A stretch of 64,000 nucleotides of DNA from Saprospiraceae bacterium (GTDB taxonomy: Bacteria > Bacteroidota > Bacteroidia > Chitinophagales > Saprospiraceae): the NCBI GenBank assembly GCA_016720635.1, contig JADKKF010000004.1, forward strand, positions 1-64,000, written 5' to 3'. A program made the position numbers and the translations under genes. Below, one piece after another: positions 34,463-43,299 of the stretch. The stretch's first letter is position 1. Each line of letters begins with the position of its first letter. The notes under the pieces were generated by a model. It had not been told where the DNA came from and made no database searches. It saw only the letters and a program-made list of their open reading frames with translations.

Positions 34463-34798
34463 TTAACTGTTAAGTAATTTATTTACTTCAAAATTTAGAA
34501 TAGGTAGGTGATTAATGATAATATTCCATACTTGTGTACTTTCTATTTCATCGTATCCATGGGTAAGACGGTTTCTGGCATCTACAATTCTACGAGCATT
34601 AGTAATATTTATTTCTGGAGCTTTTCTTAGCAATACATTCATCGCTTCGCCAATGGTAATAAGGTTTCTTTCAACAGCATCTTGGAGTTGCAAGTTTGCA
34701 TCATACTGGATAAATATCTTATCCTCACCAATATAATTTTCAATATTCTGAAGGCTAATCAGGATGTCTTGAAGCAATTTTTTTATCTCATTATCCAT
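34463..34798 (-). CDS. hepT: HepT-like toxin (DUF86)
   Basis: About 111 residues from the ATG at 34798; an upstream ATG at 34819 would extend deeper into the neighbouring gene. The helical DUF86/HepT fold is clear (MDNEIKKLLQDIL ... NLITIGEAMN) and the active-site motif Rx4HxY is intact as R75-NRLT-H80-G-Y82. HepT toxins are RNases; their Tyr is adenylylated by the MntA partner. It overlaps the antitoxin gene by 8 nt. Confidence 0.9.
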   Translation of the reverse strand: MDNEIKKLLQDILISLQNIENYIGEDKIFIQYDANLQLQDAVERNLITIGEAMNVLLRKAPEINITNARRIVDARNRLTHGYDEIESTQVWNIIINHLPILNFEVNKLLNS

Positions 34799-35099
34799 AA
34801 ATGGCGATTTTTGTTTCATTTACTTGCTTTATAAAGTAATGATTTTTTAAAGATCGTTCAGTTAACAAATCCACATGTCTTTTTAAAAGATCTTCTAATT
34901 CGTATGTTAAATCCCATAAATGGCCTCCAGTTTCTACAGGGTCTAAGCCCTCTTGAATATTTACTAAAAAATCGACATCACTTTGATCGTTGAATTTATC
35001 CGTTAAGACTGATCCAAAAACATAAGCAGATGTAATTTTATGTTTCCTGAAAAGCTCAATAACCTTAGGTAAATAGGGTTGAATGGACTGGTGTATCAT
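34791..35099 (-). CDS. mntA: MntA-like minimal nucleotidyltransferase antitoxin
   Basis: 102 residues with the intact nucleotidyltransferase motif GSx10DxD: G29-S30 ... D41-V-D43. This is the size and motif layout of MntA antitoxins that transfer AMP to the HepT toxin. It is upstream of and overlaps hepT, the usual order. No operator repeat was found upstream. Confidence 0.9.
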   Translation of the reverse strand: MIHQSIQPYLPKVIELFRKHKITSAYVFGSVLTDKFNDQSDVDFLVNIQEGLDPVETGGHLWDLTYELEDLLKRHVDLLTERSLKNHYFIKQVNETKIAIYG

Positions 35100-35167
35100 T
35101 AATATAATTCTTTAATCGATAAAAAACTGGTTAATTGCTTCAAAATACTTTGCAATCTTCCCTTAGC

Positions 35168-35623
35168 TTAACAGCAGCCACCGCCAGGGCTACAGCAAGC
35201 CTGCACCTTCTCTTTGACAAGATTAAAGCTAGGAATACCGCATTTCTCCTCGGCAAGACACTGGGTTTTTGTGCTTAATAGTTTGAACTGATTGTCCGAA
35301 AAAGTAACACCATACTTTCCGATTGTATTGCCTTGGTATTCGATTTCGATTTCATGATCTTCTATACCTAATTTTTGGATGCTTAGATCGATGATGGAAA
35401 TCAACTTAGATGGTTCCAGTCTATGCCAAAAATCGATGCTTTCCCAAAGTTGCATGCTGATTAAATTTTCTTCCCTTACGGTACCTCCACAATCTATAAA
35501 TTTCTTAGAAACTTGGCCTATTTCGGTGATGTGAAAATGCTTTGGCACTAAGGATCCATCTGGCAATTTAAAATTCAATTCGGTTAGATTGGACAGGGCG
35601 GCTTTAAATTCAGATAGTTTCAT
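35168..35623 (-). CDS. DUF6428 family protein with Cys-rich tail
   Basis: 151 residues. The body (about 1-110) matches DUF6428: FKLPDGSLVPKHFHITEIG, KFIDCGGTVR, ISMQLWE and a DH motif. The C-terminus is cysteine-rich: two Cys at about 125-131 in a CLAEEKC unit and a CCSPGGGCC ending, a pattern expected for binding thiophilic metals. In Bacteroidota the family is often found near arsenic genes, but no arsR, arsC or arsenite pump is present in this window. Function therefore inferred only weakly. Confidence 0.75.
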   Translation of the reverse strand: MKLSEFKAALSNLTELNFKLPDGSLVPKHFHITEIGQVSKKFIDCGGTVREENLISMQLWESIDFWHRLEPSKLISIIDLSIQKLGIEDHEIEIEYQGNTIGKYGVTFSDNQFKLLSTKTQCLAEEKCGIPSFNLVKEKVQACCSPGGGCC

Positions 35624-35805
35624 GTTATTAAATTTGGGTAAATAGAATAGAAAAAAAATAATATCTCAAAATCCAAATTATAAACAAAGATGTGCTGGCG
35701 AAGTTTAAGAATCCGATCGAAATAAAAACAAATATGCTAACTGAAATTCTTTTGTGCAAATCTGGTATTTAACACATTGCAAATGAGCAAACAAACAGAA
35801 TGTCA

Positions 35806-35912
35806 ACAATGCCCGTCAAGGATCGAAACGATCTCCGAAGGAGAGTCTGTAAAGACCGAAACGAAGTGAAGTCGTGGAGAGCCTGGCCCCACGCATGGCG
35901 TGGGGGACGGCA
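35806..35912. repeat. GC-rich multi-hairpin intergenic element (D), possibly an inverted relative of A-C
   Basis: In the DUF6428-GAPDH spacer, several small hairpins lie in series: GATCG-AA-ACGATC-like, CTCC-GAA-GGAG, GTCT-GTAA-AGAC and a strong CCCCACGC-ATG-GCGTGGGG (35887-35905). Read on the opposite strand it begins GCCGTCCCCCACGC, then has GGCTCTCC and ends CTTGACGGGC, which resembles elements at 37581, 47033 and 63575 in order of parts. The rest of 35624-35929 is plain AT-rich DNA. Confidence 0.5.
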
Positions 35913-35929
35913 TAAAATAAAATAAATTT

Positions 35930-37399
35930 CTAGTAATAATGAGCTCTGCGAACCTTAGCTATCCACTTCGCCAGACGAATAACCTGGCAGGTATAACCAT
36001 ACTCGTTGTCATACCATGTGTAGAGGGTCGTCGAGTGTCCATCCTTGGATACGAGAGTCGAAGGCGAATCGAAAACCGTCGCAGCAGTAGCCCCTACCGC
36101 ATGGCTGGAAACGTATTCATCAGATGTACTGTACTGGATTTGCTCAACGAGGGATCCATGCATAGCGGCATCTTTAACAGCCAAATTCACCTCTTCTTTG
36201 GTAACACTGGCATCCAACGTAAGATTCAAAATCGCCAGAGAAACATTGGGTGTCGGTACCCTCACGGCATTGCCGGTTAGCCTTCCCGCCAGATGTGGCA
36301 TCACCTTGGAGACAGCCTCCCCTGCCCCTGTCGAAGTAATGACCATATTAATGGCTGCAGCCCTACCCCTACGCGGTTTTTTGTGGAAATTGTCTAGGAG
36401 ATTCTGGTCGCTTGTATAAGAGTGAATGGTCTCAATATGGCCTTTCTGAATGGCAAATTTATCATCTATCGCTTTGATAACCGGCACTATGGCATTCGTG
36501 GTACAAGAGGCGGCACAAAGGATATTTTCTTCAGGGTCGATGGATTCGTGATTCGCACCATAGACGATATTCGGAATGTCCTTGCCTGGAGAAGTTAAAA
36601 TCACGTGTGAAGCACCAGGTCGTAAGTGTTGTTCTAGGGATGCACGATCACGCCAAACCCCGGTATTGTCGATCACGATCGCATCGTGGATATCGTATTG
36701 AGTATAATCCACTTCTGAGGGTGCTGAGGCATAAATAAGGTGGACGTGATTTCCATTGATGAGCAAAGCGTGTCCATCTGCTGCAACTTCAACGGTACCT
36801 CTAAACTCTCCGTGTACGGAGTCCGTGCGCAATAAAGCAGCGCGTTTTTCAGCCTCTTCGAGCTTATTTTTCATTTGGGGGCGGATGACAATAGCACGCA
36901 GTCGCAGCTGTTCTCCCCTACCCGTTTGTTGCACCAATCTCCTAGCGGCTATCCTTCCGATACGTCCAAAACCATATAGAATTACGTCTTTGTGGATGAG
37001 CTTTTTCTCTTCGCTCTCGACCAGATGGCCCAATTTTGAAACCACGAATTCATTTACGCTCTCGTTTTTATTTTCAGTCAGCCACTCGACGCCTATGGTA
37101 CCAAGATCTATGCGAGAAGGCACCATATTTTTTTGTCGATAGATGGCTCTAGCGATGGCCAATGTATGGTCAATATTGAGAGGATCTTTGTCATGATAAT
37201 GCTTGGATAGAGCGTGGATTTGGAGCAGTTCGCTAGGTCGCGAATCATAAATATCTCGTCTAAAAAGCACCAATTCGATGGATCTATCGAAGCGCAATTC
37301 TCCTACAATTTGGAGCAACTCGAGTGCTTTTTTCTCCATTTCCCGCCATTCACGGAGGAAATTTTCACCCATCTGGGTATCATTGAAAATTTTGTCCAT
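35930..37399 (-). CDS. gap: Glyceraldehyde-3-phosphate dehydrogenase, long form
   Basis: 489 residues, about 150 more than a usual GAPDH. Residues 1-130 are a helical extension; then the Rossmann motif GFGRIGR (143-149), the catalytic Cys in ASCTTN (C299), its partner His in HSYTSDQ (H326), and the phosphate-binding RRGRAAAINM and RVPTPN blocks. It catalyses the NAD-linked oxidative phosphorylation of glyceraldehyde 3-phosphate in glycolysis. This long form is known in Bacteroidota and some Gammaproteobacteria, where a role alongside the short form is not well defined. Flanked on both sides by structured repeats. Confidence 0.92.
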   Translation of the reverse strand: MDKIFNDTQMGENFLREWREMEKKALELLQIVGELRFDRSIELVLFRRDIYDSRPSELLQIHALSKHYHDKDPLNIDHTLAIARAIYRQKNMVPSRIDLGTIGVEWLTENKNESVNEFVVSKLGHLVESEEKKLIHKDVILYGFGRIGRIAARRLVQQTGRGEQLRLRAIVIRPQMKNKLEEAEKRAALLRTDSVHGEFRGTVEVAADGHALLINGNHVHLIYASAPSEVDYTQYDIHDAIVIDNTGVWRDRASLEQHLRPGASHVILTSPGKDIPNIVYGANHESIDPEENILCAASCTTNAIVPVIKAIDDKFAIQKGHIETIHSYTSDQNLLDNFHKKPRRGRAAAINMVITSTGAGEAVSKVMPHLAGRLTGNAVRVPTPNVSLAILNLTLDASVTKEEVNLAVKDAAMHGSLVEQIQYSTSDEYVSSHAVGATAATVFDSPSTLVSKDGHSTTLYTWYDNEYGYTCQVIRLAKWIAKVRRAHYY

Positions 37400-37580
37400 T
37401 GTTGTTTCTTGTTTATTTATTGCAAAAATATCAAAATAATTGGTTGGAAGTACCTTTTATTTGCGCAAAATACAAGATTTCAGCCAGTTGTAAAAATAAG
37501 TCTTGAGCAAAAGCTTTTCGACCAGTATATCCTATTCAATGATGGTTCAAAATGCTCAAAAATTTGTGCCATAATTATTA

Positions 37581-37692
37581 GGGCGTGTCCACACTCTGTG
37601 TGGTCGGGTCGTGCATGGGTTCGCGGTGCTCCGTCTCGTCAAGTATAGCCATACCTGACGAGACCAAGCCATTACCGCCCCTCACGCGCTAG
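37581..37692. repeat. Structured GC-rich intergenic repeat, copy A
   Basis: Order of parts: GGGCGTGTCC, small hairpin, TCGGGTCGTGCATGGGTTCG, CTCCGTCTC, a hairpin GTCTCGTC ... GACGAGAC, CCATTACCGCCCCTCACGCGCTAG. The same order occurs in copies B (47033) and C (63575). The final CTAG supplies the stop codon of the neighbouring minus-strand gene (37689-37691). Confidence 0.7.
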
Positions 37693-39560
37693 TATGCGAG
37701 TTCTTTCTCCGCATAATGGAAACCCGAGACATTGGTAGCCTCGATGCGCAATCTATTAACCCCTTTAATTAAGTTCATCACACCTGTAACCATCCCTGTA
37801 GTTGGATTAAATACAAAGTCAGTGACAGGAACATTGTTGATCATGACTTTTAGATTGGTGCTGTTTGAAATACCCGTAATTTTCGCTACATAAGTGCTTC
37901 TAGCGATACCCGGTTCGAATGGATTTTCTGTCGGAACAGAAATAGACTCTATCGAAACAGTCGGTGGAGGTACTGTTTGAACTGCAAAATATTTTACCTG
38001 CCGCTTCTCGGATCTAGCCCCAGCGCTATTGGAAGCATCGATCTTAAAGTTGTTCTCGCCTTTGTTCAGCATCACCTGATAAGTCAATCGCTTGGTTTGG
38101 TCATTCCATTCAAAATTTGGCGTCACCCTACCATCGATATAAAACACAATGTCCTTACGCTCCACATTGAGAATTTCCGCTACGATCTTCATAGTGGATT
38201 CTTTGGTGATTTGTGGATTTATTCTAGGATTTTCGAAATTGATGATTGGTGCTGCTACGCTTTGAGTCACCGTGAATCGAACATTTTTTTGGTCAGATCC
38301 GTCGTCATTGGTAGCGTTGATTTGGGCTGTGTTTGTCCCTACGATGGTCAATATATTGCAAGTCAAGGTATTATCTACCCACTGAAAGTCGGTTGTTGGC
38401 ACACCGTTGATGACCAAATGTATCTGAGACTTAGATGTAATATTGTCAATTTTAGCAACCAATGCAACTATTTTTTCACCAGTACTCATACCATCGGCTG
38501 GCTTAGAAATAGATATGACAGGTGGTCTTTTTTGGATAATTTCCTTGGTTACTTGAACAGAACTTTCTGCTTGACCAGAGGCATTTTTACCTTTTATGAC
38601 GATCGTATTTGTTCCATCGGCCAATGAGATAGTCGCCGTCAAGTTGGTAGAAGCTGGGTTGAATTGAAAATTATTGTTGCGACTGCCATTTACCCAAAAC
38701 TCAACATTGTCCTTGTGCGTGACGTTTCGGATGGATGCTTTTACCTCTATAGAAGATTCTCTTGTCTTATGTCCATTAGAAGGCGTTTGAATCTCGATGA
38801 TGGGTTTTCTCGCCAAATTGATGCCTCCGACTTTGGTTATCTGGACTGATGCGCTACCGATACCTCCTTGATTTGAAGCGATAACTTCGACGGTATTTGC
38901 GCCATCATTTACCAGTATATTGGCCTTTAATTGTCCATTGACAAATGTAAAATCGTATTGAGGCTTACCATTCACTAACAATTTGATGTCACGGGAATTG
39001 GATATATTTCGCACATCAACCAAGATACTGGTTAGGGAAGTTTGGGTAGAACTAGGCGAAACCGCTGGCGTCACAAAAGTCACCAAAGGCTTAGAAACTG
39101 ATGCTGTAGTGACACATCTTCCAGTTATTCTATCTTCTGCTCTTCCTGATTGGTTGATGGCACTAGCATACAATTCATGTGTTCCCTCTGAGACATTCAC
39201 AAGCACATATATTTTGCCCTGAGTGTACGAAAAAGGTACTGGTTGTCCATTTAGTCTCACATCTACTTGATCCTTGCCTGAAACACCCGAAACAGTCGCT
39301 TCTGCGCTCCACTCACACTGCTTTGTAGTTGAATTTTCTTTAATACTGTGATTGGTCAAGAAATTAATCCTAGGAGCTGGTACCTGCTCGATAACTTTTT
39401 CTTCAAAGTTTATAATCAATTCTTCAGCCGCTTGTCCAGATGGATTGGAGGCCTCAACTCTGAAAATATTTTGTCCTCGCATCAAAGGATAAGCATAAAA
39501 TCTTACCTCTCCACTTGAATATTCAAAGTCATAAATTGACTGGCCGTTGAATCGCAATGC
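37689..39560 (-). CDS. C-terminal part of frameshifted barrel/Ig-like repeat protein
   Basis: About 622 residues read from an internal TTG; the frame is open up to the break at about 39569. It holds six or seven repeats of about 90 residues with a common pattern: P-x-I ... T ... A-x-I-x-N-V ... V-x-L-x-N-G ... F ... G-x-N-x-I-x-I-x-A-x-N-x-x-G, an Ig-like or Big-type repeat. These are the same kind of repeats as in the C-terminal part of the next fragment (39529-41091), so the two belong to one gene. The stop TAG lies in repeat copy A. Confidence 0.75.
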   Translation of the reverse strand, partial: ALRFNGQSIYDFEYSSGEVRFYAYPLMRGQNIFRVEASNPSGQAAEELIINFEEKVIEQVPAPRINFLTNHSIKENSTTKQCEWSAEATVSGVSGKDQVDVRLNGQPVPFSYTQGKIYVLVNVSEGTHELYASAINQSGRAEDRITGRCVTTASVSKPLVTFVTPAVSPSSTQTSLTSILVDVRNISNSRDIKLLVNGKPQYDFTFVNGQLKANILVNDGANTVEVIASNQGGIGSASVQITKVGGINLARKPIIEIQTPSNGHKTRESSIEVKASIRNVTHKDNVEFWVNGSRNNNFQFNPASTNLTATISLADGTNTIVIKGKNASGQAESSVQVTKEIIQKRPPVISISKPADGMSTGEKIVALVAKIDNITSKSQIHLVINGVPTTDFQWVDNTLTCNILTIVGTNTAQINATNDDGSDQKNVRFTVTQSVAAPIINFENPRINPQITKESTMKIVAEILNVERKDIVFYIDGRVTPNFEWNDQTKRLTYQVMLNKGENNFKIDASNSAGARSEKRQVKYFAVQTVPPPTVSIESISVPTENPFEPGIARSTYVAKITGISNSTNLKVMINNVPVTDFVFNPTTGMVTGVMNLIKGVNRLRIEATNVSGFHYAEKELAY

Positions 39561-41091
39561 GATTTGGATTTTTGGAATCTACATGTTGTATTCTTGCTTT
39601 GATATACTCTCTATTAGCTTGTGTTGTGAATGTTCCTTTGCCAGGCGCATATATATCTACTATGGGCTTTGGTAGGGGTTTTTCGTAGTAAATAGATGTG
39701 ACTGCCTCGTCGGAGCCAAAAGCATTTTCGACCCTAATTTTGAAAGAATTGTACCCTTCTCTCAAGCCAACTCCATCAGAAAATTCATTCTTTTTGAAAA
39801 AATAATCGCTCTTAAATTGGCCATTTACGTAATAGAAGATTTTATCACCTTTGTAAATATCAGTTATGTCTGCTTTCAGGACAAGCTCCCCCTCCTGAGT
39901 TTTTTTATCTGAAATGGAAGGATTCGTAAATCGTACGGTTGGTTTTTTCTCCGCTTTGGGTTCATTATAGGTGATCCTAAGGATTTTTTCTGCTGCGCCA
40001 ACTGAATTGACGGCTCCTATTTTGATGACATTTAATCCTGGATTCAAGATTATATGGCTAGCAAATTTCGGTCTATAAAACTCAAATGCTTGAGCATTTC
40101 CATCTTGGGTAAAATAAACTTGCTTCGACTTTTTCACATTTTTTATAGTGGCTTGAATATCTACATCTGGCTCCTTGGTGGTATATTCCTCCATGGTTGG
40201 CTGGTGAACCATTATCTCAGGTGGCAATTCTTGCTTAGGTGTAGGTCTAAATTTCCATTCCAAATTCAAGAAACTATAATGTCCAAGATCTTGATTTGAT
40301 TTTTCAAAAGTAGAAGCATCCAAATTATCCTTTTGTGTCCATGTCAATCTATGTCCGATGCCAAGGGTGAATTTTGGTGTCAGTTCATAACCCAGCTCAA
40401 ATCCAACATATGGCATCAAGCTCCAATGATTGGACGCATTGTCAAAACCTGAACCCTCTGTTTCGTAAGTTTTGTCTCTCAGGTCGCTCAGGGACTTGCA
40501 AATATCCGATTTGGATTTGCTCGTATCGATGGCCGCATAGCCAATTTTATAATCAGCATTTTCAGATTCTTTGTATTGATTTACATATGTTTCATAATAT
40601 GAAATCTGGGCTCCTCCGTAAAAATTAAGCACCCAACCCGTTCTTTCTCGGAGCCGATTCATGGTGAATATGGCATCCAAACCGAGGGATCCCATCTGGT
40701 TTTGAAAGTTTTGAAATACGAAACCATTGGGAATGTTTGGAGAATTGTAGTTGGTATAATTCAAAGAATGCGTACCGTTCAAGGTAGTATTTTTGAGGAT
40801 ATTATAATCCCTAACCACATCAGATCCAACAGCTTTTTGGTATTCGAGTTTGGCTCTCAAATTTACCAACAAAGGCTTGGTGTACCAGATGTTCTTGCCA
40901 AGGCTTAAGTTGGCGCCCCAGCCACCCCAAGCGGCTCTTACGTCAGATTGTAAAAAATTAGTACCGCCGCTCAATCCGAATGTGTACCATCCAGGTTTGT
41001 CCCAATAGGATCGTTGAGGGGTATCAGAATTTTGAGCAAATAATGGCATTGCCATCCAGCAAAGAAATAAAAATGTAAGTCGTGCTTTCAT
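39529..41091 (-). CDS. N-terminal part of frameshifted outer-membrane barrel/Ig-like repeat protein
   Basis: Signal peptide 1-19 (...MAMPLFAQN), then about 260 residues of barrel-like sequence (DKPGWYTFGLSGGTNFLQSD ... FELGYELTPKFTLGIGHRLTW) similar to outer-membrane beta-barrel proteins, then two or three of the 90-residue repeats. After HVDSK the frame goes wrong: NPNRIAIQRPVNL ends in a stop, whereas the next frame continues IQIALRFNGQSIYDF in register with the repeat pattern. A single base loss in the A5 tract (T5 at 39569-39573 on the plus strand) explains this. The intact protein would be about 1,135 residues and sit in the outer membrane with surface or periplasmic repeats. Confidence 0.75.
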   Translation of the reverse strand: MKARLTFLFLCWMAMPLFAQNSDTPQRSYWDKPGWYTFGLSGGTNFLQSDVRAAWGGWGANLSLGKNIWYTKPLLVNLRAKLEYQKAVGSDVVRDYNILKNTTLNGTHSLNYTNYNSPNIPNGFVFQNFQNQMGSLGLDAIFTMNRLRERTGWVLNFYGGAQISYYETYVNQYKESENADYKIGYAAIDTSKSKSDICKSLSDLRDKTYETEGSGFDNASNHWSLMPYVGFELGYELTPKFTLGIGHRLTWTQKDNLDASTFEKSNQDLGHYSFLNLEWKFRPTPKQELPPEIMVHQPTMEEYTTKEPDVDIQATIKNVKKSKQVYFTQDGNAQAFEFYRPKFASHIILNPGLNVIKIGAVNSVGAAEKILRITYNEPKAEKKPTVRFTNPSISDKKTQEGELVLKADITDIYKGDKIFYYVNGQFKSDYFFKKNEFSDGVGLREGYNSFKIRVENAFGSDEAVTSIYYEKPLPKPIVDIYAPGKGTFTTQANREYIKARIQHVDSKNPNRIAIQRPVNL

Positions 41092-41266
41092 AATCAGATG
41101 TTTTATTACCTTAAAACTACTACATTATGTGCTAATCATCAAATGTTTACATAATGTTAATTTAACAATATGAACCAACCTTTTTGTTGAGTATCAATAA
41201 TTTAGTGCCAAGGTGAATCTTAAATTTAGGACAAAATATAAGCAAAATTAATGCATATTTAACACT

Positions 41267-42253
41267 TTACAGCACCTCATTAACTTTTGATTTTCCGATC
41301 CATTGAAAACTCATGGCAGTAAGGGCAATGGCGAAGGAGGTAAAAACGGGAATCCACCAAAAATTAAGATAATGAGAAGACGAGGCCAATATCGCCCCCC
41401 AGCTGATCCTGTCGGGACTGAAACCAAATCCAAAAAATGAAACCGTGGCTTCAAGCAAGATATTACCAAGGATTACATAAGGCAAATGTCCTAGCAATAA
41501 AGGCAAGATATTGGGCAGTATATGTTTTAAAATGCCAATTATTGGTTTTAATCCTAGCAATTTAGTTTGTTGAATATATGGCAAAGGTAGAATCCTTGAG
41601 GCTGTTTCATCTGCAATTCGGTAAAAATAAGTCCATCGGAACAGCCCAAAAACGATGGTCATTTGCCAGTACTCTTGACCAAACCAAGGTAGAATAATCA
41701 ATAGAAGAACAATGAAAGGAACCGTTTGGATGATATCTACAATACTCAATATATAAATATGAATGGGCGATGGAGAAGCCTTAATCCTCTTAGCTAGGAT
41801 AATGGATAGAACAAATAAAAACAGAAGAATGACTAAGATAGAAGTACTCCACCTTGATTGAAAAACTAAGATGGGCAATAAAACTATAAAAGGAATCAAC
41901 CATGCAAGAAAGGTCCAGATTGAAATCTTTATCATCCCTTCTTTGGACATCGCGGATAATATCCCCAATATAAAACCAACCAACAAACTGATCAAAGCAG
42001 AGCAAATCCCAATGACCAAAGAAACTTTCGCCCCTTCGATGAGCATCCCCAATAAATCTCGCCCTAGATGATCTGAACCTAAAAAAAACAATGCCCTAAA
42101 ACTAGGGGAAATGTGAACCGAATCTAAATGAATTAGCCGTCCTTCTTGCCAAAATAATCTAGCACCTAGCACATCGAGCAAAATGAGTACAATCCAAGCC
42201 ACAATGAAGCTATAGCCTATCATTCCCATCCACTTTGTGCCCTTATTTTGCAT
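41267..42253 (-). CDS. ABC transporter permease, DppC-like
   Basis: About 328 residues from the ATG at 42253; the frame is open further upstream but overlaps the previous gene and lacks family sequence. The DppC/OppC pattern is visible: HISPSFRALFFLGSDHLGRDLLGMLIEGAKVSLVIG (the family's GTD-x-x-GRD block), then membrane segments and the EAA-type loop. With DppB and the binding protein upstream it would form the pore of a peptide or nickel importer. The ATPase genes are absent from the window. Confidence 0.85.
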   Translation of the reverse strand: MQNKGTKWMGMIGYSFIVAWIVLILLDVLGARLFWQEGRLIHLDSVHISPSFRALFFLGSDHLGRDLLGMLIEGAKVSLVIGICSALISLLVGFILGILSAMSKEGMIKISIWTFLAWLIPFIVLLPILVFQSRWSTSILVILLFLFVLSIILAKRIKASPSPIHIYILSIVDIIQTVPFIVLLLIILPWFGQEYWQMTIVFGLFRWTYFYRIADETASRILPLPYIQQTKLLGLKPIIGILKHILPNILPLLLGHLPYVILGNILLEATVSFFGFGFSPDRISWGAILASSSHYLNFWWIPVFTSFAIALTAMSFQWIGKSKVNEVL

Positions 42254-43281
42254 AGCTGTGGATATTTGGTGTAAATTTTGACAATAATCCGTATCACAAA
42301 AAGAGCAAAAATCAAGCACTGAACTATCAGCCACACGAGTATCCATTCGTTGCTTTCAATGCATTTTATGAGCAATGTTCCTATACCATTGATATTAAAA
42401 ACCCATTCAATCCCAATCACACCCGCCAATGAGACAGGAAAAACCTGAATCATGGTTTGCAACAACATGGGTTTGCTGTTGGGAAGAATGTGTTTTCTCA
42501 ATAAATTATTTACATCATTCCCCTTGGCTTTGAGGCCGAGCGTATATTGAAGATTGCTTTCGGCTTTGATTATTTCATGAAAATGATTAAATAGCCAAAA
42601 AAACAAAGGGATGCCAAGACAAAAAAAAGGAAGGATCAAATAATGCATAAATGAAAGTGAAAATCCCTGTTCGGGTATCCAACCTACTGAAGGAAAAACT
42701 CCATAGCGGTCTCCGCTTAAAAAGGCTACCGACAATGTCGCCAATATAAAAATAGGTATTATTTGCACATAAAAACCAACATTATTAAGGAATTGTAATA
42801 AAAACTGTGAGCTGCCTTTTAGGGATTTAACCAACACCAATAAGGCTAAAATGGCGCAAATAATCAAGCAAAATAAACCAAAAACCAGAGAAAAGGAAAA
42901 TGCTTTATAAAATACCTTTAAATAAGATTGTCCACTGAACTCGCTATAACCTTCAGAAAGGTTTATTATTTGACTAAAAAAAACATGGCTGTAACAATCT
43001 TTGCCATTCCACGAAAAACAAAGGATATCCAATGGTAGCTGTTCGATTTTTTCAAATCCAAAATAAAAAAATGGCAAGCCTGCACCTTTTGATTCTGCCT
43101 GAATTTTTATTCCCGCGAGGCTGCTTTCGCTTTGACCTTCTTGTCTGGCAATCAACAACTTATGCTCAAGATCTTTGGATAATTGGGTATATGAAACCCA
43201 CGACAACAAAAGACCTAATAAAAGAGAACTTATGATGAAGGAAATGATCGTATGTTGGATAGCTCGAATCATCTCAAGCAA
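42220..43281 (-). CDS. ABC transporter permease, DppB-like
   Basis: 353 residues: N-terminal membrane helix (about 12-32), a roughly 90-residue extracytoplasmic segment, then five further membrane segments. The conserved permease loop reads YTLGLKAKGNDVNNLLRKHILPNSKPML (family: A-x-A-K-G-x-x-x-x-x-v-l-x-k-H-x-l-p-N) and later GIEWVFNINGIGTLL. It lies 18 nt after the binding-protein gene and overlaps the DppC-like gene, as in Dpp/Opp operons. Confidence 0.85.
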   Translation of the reverse strand: MLEMIRAIQHTIISFIISSLLLGLLLSWVSYTQLSKDLEHKLLIARQEGQSESSLAGIKIQAESKGAGLPFFYFGFEKIEQLPLDILCFSWNGKDCYSHVFFSQIINLSEGYSEFSGQSYLKVFYKAFSFSLVFGLFCLIICAILALLVLVKSLKGSSQFLLQFLNNVGFYVQIIPIFILATLSVAFLSGDRYGVFPSVGWIPEQGFSLSFMHYLILPFFCLGIPLFFWLFNHFHEIIKAESNLQYTLGLKAKGNDVNNLLRKHILPNSKPMLLQTMIQVFPVSLAGVIGIEWVFNINGIGTLLIKCIESNEWILVWLIVQCLIFALFVIRIIVKIYTKYPQLCKIRAQSGWE

Positions 43282-43299
43282 TTTGCTTTAAACATTTAA

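Noticed and set aside
36045..37142. Plus-strand frames opposite gap
   Set aside because: The minus strand encodes a complete GAPDH with catalytic residues; the others are shadows.
37214..37648. 144-residue plus-strand frame across gap start and repeat copy A
   Set aside because: It combines antisense of gap with repeat DNA and shows no protein-like pattern.
42254..42346. 31-residue N-terminal extension of the DppC-like gene
   Set aside because: It overlaps the upstream DppB-like gene in another frame, and its Cys-rich sequence does not resemble permeases.
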